Shown here piece after piece: positions 34,644 to 43,014 of a DNA stretch of 64,000 nt; position 1 is the stretch's first letter, and each line of letters begins with the position of its first letter. The translations under genes were made by a program, and so were the position numbers. The stretch covers positions 248,001-312,000 of the forward strand of contig NZ_FXAK01000007.1 in assembly GCF_900177515.1 (NCBI RefSeq). Direction: 5' to 3'. The notes beneath the pieces are model-generated. The model did not search any database. It had not been told where the DNA came from and saw nothing but the letters and a program-made list of their open reading frames with translations. The DNA is from Azospirillum oryzae. GTDB taxonomy: Bacteria; Pseudomonadota; Alphaproteobacteria; Azospirillales; Azospirillaceae.

Positions 34644-34796
34644 GCCCTCTCCCGCCCCGGGAGAGGGAGGGGACCCGCGCCGTCAGGCGTGGGGAGGGTG
34701 AGGGGTGAGCAAGGATCAGGAATCCATGTCCGGATCACCCCTCACCCTTCCCATGCTCCGCATAGGCCCCTTCCCTCTCCCGGGGCGGGAGAGGGC
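34644..34796. repeat. Palindromic GC-rich intergenic repeat, family 2, copy B
   Basis: Perfect 25-bp inverted repeats at 34644-34668 and 34772-34796 enclose about 100 bp. Each arm is itself close to a palindrome (CCCTCTCCC and GGGAGAGGG flanking CGCC). Inside, GGTGAGGGGTGA and TCACCCCTCACC form a second facing pair. It lies directly after the stop of the peptidoglycan synthase gene and before tssL, and could end transcription of both. Related to the element at 15731-15904. Confidence 0.88.
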
Positions 34797-34798
34797 GT

Positions 34799-37246
34799 CT
34801 ACCGCACCCCGCTGTTGCTGTAGTCGTGCTGCACCTTCGGTGCGGTGCCGGAACCGCCGGCGATCCTTTCGATCAGCGAGCCGATGGCGCCGCCCGGCTG
34901 GGCGTCGGCGGACGCCATCGGGACGCCGTTCGGCGGCACGCTTCCCGGCGGCGGGGTCCAGGCGGGGGCGCCGTCGAGGCCGGGGAGGGGGCGGGCGGGC
35001 TTGCCGGTATGGGCGTCGAGCATGAACTCGCGCCACAGCTTGGCCGGCAGGGTGCCGCCGGTGACCTTCTTCATCGGGTCGTTGTTGTCGTTGCCGAGCC
35101 AGACGCCGGCGACCAGATCGGCGGTGAAGCCGACGAACCAGGCGTCGTGATAGTCCTGGGTGGTGCCGGACTTGGCCGCCGCCGGGCGGTTCAGCCGGGC
35201 GCTGCGGCCGGTGCCGTAGTCGAGCACGCCGCTCATCATCCGGGCGAGCTGGACCGCATGGGCGGGGTCGACCACCGGCGCGCCGCCGCCGCCCTGGCGC
35301 CGGTAGAGAACCACACCGTCGCGGCTTTTGATCTCGGTGATGGCATAGGCCCAGACCGGGACGCCGCGGTTGGCGATGCCGGCATAGGCGCGCACCAGCT
35401 CCAGCGGCGTCACCTCGCTGGTGCCGAGCGCCAGCGAGAGGTCGCGGGTCAAGGGCGAGGAGATGCCGAGGTCGGACGCGATCCGCCGCACCCGGTCGGT
35501 GCCGACCCGGTCGATCAGCCGCGCCGTCGCGGTGTTGGAGGAATGGGCCAGCGCCGAGGCCAGCGTGATGCTGCCGCGGTACTTGCCGTCGTAATTGCCG
35601 GGGCTCCAGGTGCCGAGCTGGACCGGGGCGTCGTCGACCAAGCTGTCGGGGGTCCAGCCGGCTTCCAGAGCGGCCAGATAGACGAAGGGCTTGAAGGCCG
35701 AGCCCGGCTGGCGCAGCGCCTGGGTGGCGCGGTTGAACTCGCTGCTGTCGTAATCGCGGCCACCGACCAGCGCGCGCACGGCGCCGTCGGGGCTCATGGC
35801 GACCAGCGCGCCCTGGCGGACGTTGGCGGCGGCGCCGGGGCCGGCGAGCAGAGCTTCCATCCGCTGTTCGGCGGCGCGCTGCATCCTGAGGTCCAGCGTG
35901 GTGCGGACGATGACGTCGCCATGGTCGGGACCGGCGAAGCCCGGCACCAGATCGGTCACCCAGTCGGCGAAGTAACGGCCGTCGCCGCCGGGCCTGCGCT
36001 TGGGCGAGGGCTTGGCGGTGCGGGCGGCGTCATACTGCGCCTGGGTGAGATAGCCGGCGTCCAGCATCGCCGCCATCACCACCCGCGCCCGCTCCGCCGA
36101 CTCGTCGGGGTTGGAGCTGGGGGCGTAGCGCGACGGCGCCTTCAAGAGGCCGGCGAGGACGGCCGATTCACGGACGTCGACCTCGGTCGCCGGCTTGCCG
36201 AAATAGGTGCGGGCGGCGGCGTCCACCCCGAAGGTGCCGGCGCCGAGATAGACCCGGTTCAGATAGGCGGTGAGGATCTGGTCCTTGGTGAAGCGGCTCT
36301 CCAGCCACAGCGCCAGCATCGCCTCCTGGATCTTGCGCTTCAGCGACTTCTCGGGCGTCAGGAACAGGTTCTTGGCGAGCTGCTGGGTGATGGTGGAGCC
36401 GCCCTGCACCGCCCGGCCGGAGCGCCAGTTGACGTAGATCGCGCGGGCAAGGCCCAGCGGGTCGATGCCGAAATGGCTGTAGAAGCGGCGGTCCTCGATC
36501 GCCAGCACGGCGTCGACCAGATGCGGCGGCAGATCCTTCACGCTCAGCGTCGTGCCGTGCAGGTCGCCGAAGCGGGCGAACTCGCTGCCGTCGGCGGCCA
36601 GAACGGTGATCGAGGCGCGGCGTTCGAACTGCGCCACCTTGGAGATGTCCGGCAGGTCGAGCGCGAACCAGGCCAGCACCGCACCCAGCCCGATGCCGCA
36701 CCAGATGGCGGCGACGAGGCCCCATTGGACAAGCTGTCTCATCCAGCCGTTTTTCTTGGGAGGCTGCGGCGCGCGGCCGGGGCGGCCGGCGGGAGGGGAT
36801 GGCGGCTGCGGCGGCTGGGAACCGCCGGCCCTGCGGGCGGACTGCTTCAGTTTGGGCAAGGAGATCCTTGGCAGGGTGAAGGACGGCAGGGTGAAGGACG
36901 GCAGGCCGCGACGGCGCGGCCGGCGGGGCTGCCTGTAGGGCGTCGGCGGCGGGGCGGCGGAGGGCGGCGGCTGCCTGCGGCGCGGCTTGCCCTGACCCAA
37001 TGCGGAAAGCCGGTCGCGGGCGATCTCGAACGCCTTGGCGGCCAGCGCGCGGGCGACGTCGCCCGCCGTCAGCCGGTCGAGCGGCGACGGGTCTTCGCGG
37101 GTGCGGACCGGGCGGGGGCCGGCGTAGAGCTGGCCCGTCCTCTGGTCCCTGTGGTGGTCGGGTCGGTCGGCGGTCACGGCGCGCTCGCTGAAGCCCCATC
37201 GGGTCGATGCGGTGAGTGCGGGGAACGTTCCCGCTTCGGTCCTCAT
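34799..37246 (-). CDS. Bifunctional penicillin-binding protein, class A (PBP1A type)
   Basis: An 815-aa inner-membrane peptidoglycan synthase. The N-terminal 170 residues are a basic, Pro/Arg-rich cytoplasmic tail holding a tandem LPSFTLPSFTLP caused by a 15-bp direct repeat at 36871-36900. One membrane segment (about 176-196) follows. The glycosyltransferase domain has the catalytic Glu in AIEDRRFYSHFGIDPLG and the GGSTITQQLAKNLFL motif. The transpeptidase domain has PGSAFKP (SxxK serine), SSNT and KSGTTQDYHDAWFVG. It ends with SNSGVR just before a palindromic repeat. The start is uncertain within the long tail. Confidence 0.92.
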   Translation of the reverse strand: MRTEAGTFPALTASTRWGFSERAVTADRPDHHRDQRTGQLYAGPRPVRTREDPSPLDRLTAGDVARALAAKAFEIARDRLSALGQGKPRRRQPPPSAAPPPTPYRQPRRPRRRGLPSFTLPSFTLPRISLPKLKQSARRAGGSQPPQPPSPPAGRPGRAPQPPKKNGWMRQLVQWGLVAAIWCGIGLGAVLAWFALDLPDISKVAQFERRASITVLAADGSEFARFGDLHGTTLSVKDLPPHLVDAVLAIEDRRFYSHFGIDPLGLARAIYVNWRSGRAVQGGSTITQQLAKNLFLTPEKSLKRKIQEAMLALWLESRFTKDQILTAYLNRVYLGAGTFGVDAAARTYFGKPATEVDVRESAVLAGLLKAPSRYAPSSNPDESAERARVVMAAMLDAGYLTQAQYDAARTAKPSPKRRPGGDGRYFADWVTDLVPGFAGPDHGDVIVRTTLDLRMQRAAEQRMEALLAGPGAAANVRQGALVAMSPDGAVRALVGGRDYDSSEFNRATQALRQPGSAFKPFVYLAALEAGWTPDSLVDDAPVQLGTWSPGNYDGKYRGSITLASALAHSSNTATARLIDRVGTDRVRRIASDLGISSPLTRDLSLALGTSEVTPLELVRAYAGIANRGVPVWAYAITEIKSRDGVVLYRRQGGGGAPVVDPAHAVQLARMMSGVLDYGTGRSARLNRPAAAKSGTTQDYHDAWFVGFTADLVAGVWLGNDNNDPMKKVTGGTLPAKLWREFMLDAHTGKPARPLPGLDGAPAWTPPPGSVPPNGVPMASADAQPGGAIGSLIERIAGGSGTAPKVQHDYSNSGVR

Positions 37247-37353
37247 ACGCCTACATCCGCGCCGCCGGAAGACCGGCGGCGGGCCGACGATTATTTGTCT
37301 CCCGACCGTGGCGAAAGGATGACGCTATCTGAAATTGCGGGGGAGTCCTCTTC

Positions 37354-38592
37354 TCACCGCAGCCACTCCACCATCCCCTTGCCGGCCGCGACGCCCATGG
37401 CGAAGCAGCCTTGCAGCAGATAGCCGCCGGTCGGCGCCTCCCAGTCCAGCATCTCGCCGGCCAGGAACAGGCCGGGGCGGCGGATCAGCATCAGCCGGTC
37501 GTCCAGTTCCGACAGGCGGACGCCGCCGGCGCTGGAGATCGCGCGCTCGATCGGGCGGACGCCGGTCAGCACCACCGACAGCCCCTTGATCTGCCGGGCC
37601 AGCGCCACCGGATCGGTCAGGTCGGCGGCGGGGGCGAACTCGCGCAGCAGGGCGGCGCGCGGGCCGGTCAGCGACAGCGACTTCTTCAGGAAGGTGGACA
37701 GCGACTCGGCACCGCGGCGGCGCAGGCGCTTGACCAACTCGGCCTCGGCCATGTCCGGCAGCAGGTCCAGCGTCAGGGTGGCCCAGCCCTCCGCGGCGAT
37801 GGCGTCGCGCAAGGGGGCGCTCAGCGCATAGACGGCGCCGCCCTCGATCCCGGTCTCGGTGATGACGAACTCGCCCTTGAGCCGTTTTCCTGCGGCAGAC
37901 AGCCCGACGCTCTTCACCGGCTGGCCGGCGAAGCGGTCGCGCAGGTGATCGGACCAGGGCACCTCGAAGCCCATGTTGGACGGCGCCAGCGGCGCCACCT
38001 CCACCCCCAGACCCTCCAGCAGCGGGACCCAGCCGCCGTCGGAGCCGGTGCGCGGCCAGCTTGCCCCGCCCAGCGCCAGCAGGGTGGCGCGCGGGGCGAC
38101 GGTGACGGTCTCCCCTTCCTGGTCGAAGGCGCCATGACGGAAGGTGAGGGCGCCGGTGTCGTCCCAGCCGGTCCAGCGGTGGCGGCTGTGCAGGGTGACG
38201 CCCAGCCCGTCCAGCCGCCGCAGCCAGGCGCGGACCAGGGTGGAGGCCTTCATCTGCACCGGGAAGACGCGGCCGCTGCTGCCGACGAAGGTCTCGATGC
38301 CCAGCCCGGCCGCCCAGCCGCGCAAATCGTCCGGCGAGAAACCGGCCAGCAGGCGGCGGAACAGCGGCTCTGCGGCGCCGTAGCGGGACAGGAAGCGGTC
38401 GAGCGGCTCCGAATGGGTCAGGTTCAGCCCGCCGCGCCCGGCCAGCAGCAGCTTGCGCGCCGGGGTCGGCGTGTGGTCGTACACGGCGACCCGCAGGCCG
38501 GCGGCCGCGGCGATCTCCGCCGCCATCAACCCGGCGGGGCCGGCGCCGATGATCGCCACGTCTGGGGCCACGTCAGGGGTGGGATGGGGCAC
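37354..38592 (-). CDS. TIGR03862-family flavoprotein (HI0933-like)
   Basis: A 412-aa FAD-dependent protein of the HI0933/YhiN-like group. The N-terminal dinucleotide-binding motif is VAIIGAGPAGLMAAEIAAAA, followed by LAGRGGLNLTHSEP, a hallmark of the family, and the C-terminal FAD segment LFLAGEMLDWEAPTGGYLLQ ending CFAMGVAAG. Biological role of the family is not established; some relatives act on flavin or tRNA-related substrates. It lies convergently with nothing and is 110 bp from the next gene. The gap between it and the peptidoglycan synthase start is 107 bp. Confidence 0.9.
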   Translation of the reverse strand: MPHPTPDVAPDVAIIGAGPAGLMAAEIAAAAGLRVAVYDHTPTPARKLLLAGRGGLNLTHSEPLDRFLSRYGAAEPLFRRLLAGFSPDDLRGWAAGLGIETFVGSSGRVFPVQMKASTLVRAWLRRLDGLGVTLHSRHRWTGWDDTGALTFRHGAFDQEGETVTVAPRATLLALGGASWPRTGSDGGWVPLLEGLGVEVAPLAPSNMGFEVPWSDHLRDRFAGQPVKSVGLSAAGKRLKGEFVITETGIEGGAVYALSAPLRDAIAAEGWATLTLDLLPDMAEAELVKRLRRRGAESLSTFLKKSLSLTGPRAALLREFAPAADLTDPVALARQIKGLSVVLTGVRPIERAISSAGGVRLSELDDRLMLIRRPGLFLAGEMLDWEAPTGGYLLQGCFAMGVAAGKGMVEWLR

Positions 38593-38702
38593 TTGGCAGG
38601 GCTTTCACAAAAAGGAATTGCCCCCGCCGTTCCCATGCAGCGCGGGGAAGGGCGGGGGCATTCCGGTCTCGACCTCAGGTCCCGGGGCAGCTCCCCTTGG
38701 GG

Positions 38703-38972
38703 TCAGTCCTCGTAGTCGTCCTGGTCCTGCGACACTTCCTCGGCCAAATCGGCGGCGAGGTCGGCGAAATAGCCGGCGTCGACGTCCAGGCCGTTCTCCT
38801 CGCAGATGCGCATGAAGATGCGGTAGGCGTGCAGGATGGCGACGTCGAGGACGACGAGGTCCCCTTCCTCGCTGTGGCGGTCGGCGACGTCCCGCTCCTG
38901 AAGGGTGGCGACGATGTCGTGCGCGGCGGCCTGCAGGACCGCGTCCATGGCTTGTTTGTGTTGAGTCGACAT
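38703..38972 (-). CDS. Small acidic hypothetical protein
   Basis: An 89-aa protein beginning MSTQHKQAMDAVLQAAAHDI and ending in an acidic tail, SQDQDDYED. I chose the ATG at 38972 because AAGGATC lies about 9 nt upstream; the frame continues upstream without a ribosome-binding site. The body is helical with LVVLDVAILHAYRIFMRICE. No signal peptide or recognised domain. Coding is supported by start signals and codon use. The 240 bp upstream (38973-39212) holds no gene that I can support. Confidence 0.75.
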   Translation of the reverse strand: MSTQHKQAMDAVLQAAAHDIVATLQERDVADRHSEEGDLVVLDVAILHAYRIFMRICEENGLDVDAGYFADLAADLAEEVSQDQDDYED

Positions 38973-39212
38973 CGTGTGGATCCTTGTCCCGGTCGTGCTT
39001 CGCATCCCCGCCCGGCCGGACCGGCGCCGCATGGCCGGCGGGGGTGGTCGAACCATCGGACGGGGTGGGCTTGTCGGGAGCTCCGTTCGTCTGCGATAGT
39101 TCGGCCTCCCCCTTGTTGTAGAATCCTTTTTCACGGCCGAACAAGCCCCTTCACGGGGGGCCGTGGCGCGCCCTTCCGGGTAGCCTCGTACCGGTTCCGC
39201 GGCGTCGCCGGT

Positions 39213-40238
39213 TCAGCGCCTGAGGGGCGCCAGCAGGGCGGCGCCGACATAGCCCAGCGCCTTGCCCTTCCGCCCGACCTTGTACCAGCCGCCGGCGGCC
39301 TCCAGCACGGTGACCCGCTCGCCTTCGTCCAGCACGTCCAGCACCTTGGCGTCGCAGACCGGGGCGACGCGCAGGTTGGCGGCGGCCCGCAGCCGGGCGA
39401 CGGTCCCGCCGGGCAGGCGGGGGCGCTGCGCCCGCTCCGGCAAATCGTCGGGCAGGGCGCAGCCGCGGTCCTCCGGATCGGCCTTGGCATAGCGGCCGGG
39501 CTTGGGCGCGGTGGTGCTGGCGGTGTGGGTCGGCGTGGCGTCCGCCAGATATTCGGCGGCGACGTAGCCCTGCGGTTTCCCATCCCGGCCGACCCGCTGC
39601 CAGCCGTCGACGGGCGGGCCGAAGGCGGTCACCTGCTCGCCCTTTTCCACGGTATCGAGAACCCGGCCGTTGGCATCCGGGGTCGCCCGCAGGTAGATGC
39701 CGGCGGTGGCCGTCACGCCGCGCCGCGCCGGAGCGGTGGCAGGGGGTTTGGGGGTCGGCTTGGCGGGCGGTTCCACGGTGACCGGCTTTTCGGCGGGCGG
39801 TTTCTCGGGCGGCGCGGCGGGGGCGGGCTGGAGCGCCACGTCGCCCGGCGGCTTGACCAGCGGCAAGGGCGGCGGCAGGGGCGGAGGCGCGACGGCCGGG
39901 GGCGGCTCGGCGGGTTTGGCGTCGGGCGGCTTCACCGCGGGGGGCGGTACCGGCGTCCGGTCGGCGCCGGGTCCGGCCGGGGCGGGACGCGGACCCGGCG
40001 GCGACAGCGGGGCCGGTGCGTCCGGCGGATGTTCCCAGACCACGCCCGGGGTCAGCGGCGGCGACAGGGGCTGTCCCGGCGTCAGGCGGGGCAGGGCGAC
40101 GATGGGGGCGGGGAGCGGAGTCAGCCGGTCGGCCGGCGTAGTGGCCGGCGTTTCGGCCAGCGCACCGGCTGTGCAGAGGCTCAGCAGCAGGGCGGACGCC
40201 GCGACCCGCAGGGTGGAGTTCCGCCGCACTCGGCCCAT
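39213..40238 (-). CDS. Exported protein with proline-rich linker and two SH3-like domains
   Basis: A 341-aa protein with a signal peptide, AASALLLSLCTAGALAETP, cleaved near residue 28. Residues about 35-175 are a proline-rich linker with PPAVAPPPLPPPLPLVKPP. Two bacterial SH3-like domains follow: TATAGIYLRATPDANGRVLD to YVAAEYLADA, and RLRAAANLRVAPVCDAKVLD to LGYVGAALLAPLRR. Such domains often bind peptidoglycan or periplasmic peptides. AAGGGGG precedes the ATG. The gene lies 11 nt downstream of the next gene's stop, so the two are an operon of paired periplasmic proteins. Confidence 0.85.
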   Translation of the reverse strand: MGRVRRNSTLRVAASALLLSLCTAGALAETPATTPADRLTPLPAPIVALPRLTPGQPLSPPLTPGVVWEHPPDAPAPLSPPGPRPAPAGPGADRTPVPPPAVKPPDAKPAEPPPAVAPPPLPPPLPLVKPPGDVALQPAPAAPPEKPPAEKPVTVEPPAKPTPKPPATAPARRGVTATAGIYLRATPDANGRVLDTVEKGEQVTAFGPPVDGWQRVGRDGKPQGYVAAEYLADATPTHTASTTAPKPGRYAKADPEDRGCALPDDLPERAQRPRLPGGTVARLRAAANLRVAPVCDAKVLDVLDEGERVTVLEAAGGWYKVGRKGKALGYVGAALLAPLRR

Positions 40239-40249
40239 CGCATCCCCCT

Positions 40250-41434
40250 TCAATCGAGCGTGATGCGGGCGATCAGCGTCGGCAGCGTCTGGCAGCGCAG
40301 AAGCCCGTCCAGCGTCCGGTGCTCGGCCAGCCGCAACGTCAGGGCGCAGCCGAAGGAGTTCACCGCCAGTTCGGTCTGCGCGAGCGTGCCGACGATGCTG
40401 GACGGCCGGGCGATGCTGTAGCCGGGCGCCCCCAGCTTGCCGGCCAGCGCGCCGTTGACCGGGCTGAAGCCGTCGATCTCCAGCGTCATCGGCCCCAGAT
40501 TCTGCACCACCACCTCGGAACTGGGATCCTCCTTGGTGGCGTAGAGCTGGACCGGAACGGCGCGGTGGCGGGCGATCCAGTCCTTCAGCGCCAGATTGGC
40601 GACCACCGGATCGCGGCTCTGCAGCGCCGCGTCCATCGCCGTCTGGCGCAATGCCGGATCGTTGCCGCCCAACGCCGCTTCGAAGGCGGCCAGCCGCGCC
40701 GCGCGGTCGGGACCGGCCAGCTTGCCGCGCAGGTCGGCGACCTGGGCGATGCGCGCCTCGACCGCGCGGCGTTCGGTTTCCGCGCGGGCGGCCTCGGCCT
40801 TGGCCGCGGCGGTCTGCTGGGCCAGCCGCTCCTCCTCGCGCCGGCGGCGCTCGGTGTCCTCGGCCAGCCGTTGCGCGGCGTCGCGGTCCAACTGCTCGCG
40901 CAGGCTTTTTGCTTCCGGCGTGCCGAGAACCACCGTGCGGCCGGGCAGTTCTGCGGCCGGCTTGCCGATGCCGTCGAGCAGGCCGGGGCTCTGCGGCGTC
41001 AGCGCGACGGTCCAGCCGCCCGGCCCGCGGCTGGCGAGCGCCGTCGCGACCCAGCTCTTGGTCAGCCCGGCCTCGGCCGCCGGACGCAGGAAGGTCACCG
41101 GCCCCTCGCGGCTGTCGACCAGATAGGTCGGGCCGCCAAGCACCACCGTCGCGGTCACCCGCGCCGACATTCCGGCTTCCGGAGATGGCGGGGCGGTCAG
41201 CGGCTCCACGATCAGCGATTCGATGCGCCAGGGCGCCGGCAGCAGCGCCTCGACCCGGCTGCGGAGGAGGGAGTCCGGGATGGTTTCGGCGGGGGCGGCC
41301 GTGGCCGCATCGGCGGCCCAGGCGCTTCCGGCCGGTGTCGCGGCAACGATCCCGGGAGCCCAGGGAGCCAGGAGCCCGATGGCGAACCCGGCTGCGATGC
41401 GGGCCGTGAATCGTCCGTTCTCCGGTCGCGTCAT
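40250..41434 (-). CDS. Exported coiled-coil protein of unknown function
   Basis: A 394-aa protein with a signal peptide ending about residue 42 (PAGSAWAADA). Residues about 60-155 are a beta-rich domain with RVTATVVLGGPTYLVDSREG. A strongly charged coiled coil follows (about 175-230; DAAQRLAEDTERRRREEERL), then a C-terminal domain with DPVVANLALKDWIARHRAVP and a possible paired cysteine (FGCALTL, LLRCQTL). I start at 41434, which has GGGGAAGGATC upstream; an ATG nine codons earlier is possible. First gene of a two-gene operon with the SH3 protein. I do not recognise the family. Confidence 0.82.
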   Translation of the reverse strand: MTRPENGRFTARIAAGFAIGLLAPWAPGIVAATPAGSAWAADAATAAPAETIPDSLLRSRVEALLPAPWRIESLIVEPLTAPPSPEAGMSARVTATVVLGGPTYLVDSREGPVTFLRPAAEAGLTKSWVATALASRGPGGWTVALTPQSPGLLDGIGKPAAELPGRTVVLGTPEAKSLREQLDRDAAQRLAEDTERRRREEERLAQQTAAAKAEAARAETERRAVEARIAQVADLRGKLAGPDRAARLAAFEAALGGNDPALRQTAMDAALQSRDPVVANLALKDWIARHRAVPVQLYATKEDPSSEVVVQNLGPMTLEIDGFSPVNGALAGKLGAPGYSIARPSSIVGTLAQTELAVNSFGCALTLRLAEHRTLDGLLRCQTLPTLIARITLD

Positions 41435-41692
41435 CGCCGATCCTTCCCCTTCTTCCGCCATCCGGCACTGGTATAGCGAAGGTACAGGCCAAAGGAAGCG
41501 GCTTTTCCCCGCAATCTGCCGATCTGCGGTTGGGGGCAATACCCGCCTGCGCTCGATTGTCGCGTCCATCCGCAGCCATGGGTCGAATTGCCCTTGGACG
41601 GCACACGCCACTTGCAATATGGTCACACAAATGGATGTATTTGCCCGCATCGAGAGAGCGGGCGGCGCAACGAATGGGGAACGGGGTTTCCG

Positions 41693-42016
41693 ATGGGGGG
41701 CACGGGCGCGGGCAGGGGGAGGGAAGGACCGGGGCTGCTCTGCCGCAACGTCAAGGTCAGCGGTCGCCGTACCAGCCTGAGGATGGAGCCGTACATCTGG
41801 GACTCGCTGAAGGAAATCTGCGAGCGTGAAAGGCTGACGCTGAACGAAATCTGCACCCAGATCGACGAACGGCGGGGCGAGGCCAATCTGACCGCCTCCA
41901 TCCGCGTCTTCATCGTCAGCTATTACCGCACCGCGATCGGCAACCGCGGCTTTGCCGAAGACGGCCAGTCGCCCCTGCTCCACAAGGCGATGGACGACGC
42001 CGTCCCGCTGGATTGA
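41693..42016 (+). CDS. Ribbon-helix-helix domain protein
   Basis: A 107-aa protein whose core, NVKVSGRRTSLRMEPYIWDS then LKEICERERLTLNEICTQID, matches the alphaproteobacterial RHH_4-type DNA-binding family. The first strand would contact DNA as a dimer and the two helices form the fold; ANLTASIRVFIVSYYRTAI follows. The start is uncertain; ATG 41693 gives a short Gly-rich lead-in, and the ORF is open further upstream. Targets are unknown. It is divergent from the 40250-41434 gene across a 258-bp region in which I see no other gene. Confidence 0.82.
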   Translation: MGGTGAGRGREGPGLLCRNVKVSGRRTSLRMEPYIWDSLKEICERERLTLNEICTQIDERRGEANLTASIRVFIVSYYRTAIGNRGFAEDGQSPLLHKAMDDAVPLD

Positions 42017-42062
42017 GACGGGAACGCGGGCAGGTCGCCTCCACGCTCCCGTCTTTGAAGAG

Positions 42063-42941
42063 TTACCAGCGCAGGCTGGGCACCGCGTAGGTGGGCATGT
42101 GCCCCGACGCATCGGCCAGAGCGCGCAGATTGACCGGATCGACCGCGGCCCCCCAGGCGGCGCCCCCCAGTTCCTCCTGATGGATGCCGGCGGTGACCAG
42201 CGCCACGTCGATTCCGGCGGCGTTGGCGCCGGCGACATCGGTGCGCAGGCTGTCGCCCACCGCCAGGATCCGGCTGCCGTCGTCGATCCCCAGCAGCTTG
42301 AAGCAGCGTTCGTAAACCGGGGCATGGGGCTTGCCGTGCCAGCGCACGTCGCCGCCCATCTCCTCGTAGCGGGCGGCCAGCGTGCCGGCGCAGATCACCA
42401 GCATCGGCCCGACCATCACCACCAGATCGGGGTTGGCGCAGATCATCGGCAGGCCGGCGGCGAGGCAGGCGTCCAGCTGCGGCTGATAATCCGCCACCGT
42501 CTCGCCGAAGGTGACGATGCCGGTGTTGACGACGAAATCCGCTTGATCGGGCGTAGCGGCAACCTGATAGCCGAGCCCGTCATAGACGTCGATGTCCCGC
42601 TCCGGCCCGATGTGGTAGAGCCGGCGGCCGAGGGCGGCGTGCCAGGGGTCGTCGCGGTCGCGCAGCGCCTCGTAGGTCGCCTCGCCCGAGGTCATGACAT
42701 GGTCGTAGCGCCCGCGCCCCAGCCCCATGCCGTCCAGCTTCTCGATCACGCCGGTGGTGCGGCGCGGCGCGTTGGACAGCAGGCAAACCGTCTTGCCGGC
42801 GGCGCGCATGCGGTCCAGGCAGTCGGGCACGCCGGGATAGGGCCGTTCGCCGTCATGCAGCACGCCCCACAGGTCCAGGATGAACCCGTCATAACGGTCG
42901 ATGACGTCGGCGATGCCGGAGATCTGTCGGATGTCGGCCAT
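42063..42941 (-). CDS. HAD-superfamily phosphatase, TIGR01459 type
   Basis: A 292-aa HAD hydrolase of subfamily IIA. Motif I is FILDLWGVLHDG (nucleophile Asp23), motif II SNAPRR, motif III a Lys in WHGKPHAPVYE, motif IV ILAVGDSLRTDVAGANAAG. The cap is the C2 type typical of NagD and 4-nitrophenylphosphatases. The family is annotated as sugar-phosphate or nucleotide phosphatase, but the substrate cannot be named from sequence. I chose the ATG at 42941, where the family begins (MADIRQISGIADVID). The neighbouring glycosyltransferase is on the same strand, 74 bp away. Confidence 0.92.
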   Translation of the reverse strand: MADIRQISGIADVIDRYDGFILDLWGVLHDGERPYPGVPDCLDRMRAAGKTVCLLSNAPRRTTGVIEKLDGMGLGRGRYDHVMTSGEATYEALRDRDDPWHAALGRRLYHIGPERDIDVYDGLGYQVAATPDQADFVVNTGIVTFGETVADYQPQLDACLAAGLPMICANPDLVVMVGPMLVICAGTLAARYEEMGGDVRWHGKPHAPVYERCFKLLGIDDGSRILAVGDSLRTDVAGANAAGIDVALVTAGIHQEELGGAAWGAAVDPVNLRALADASGHMPTYAVPSLRW

Positions 42942-43014
42942 GGTGTCCGGTCGGTTTGATGGGTGGGGTTGGTGATAGGTGGGTCGGGGATCGGATTGCG
43001 TCGACAGGCCGATC

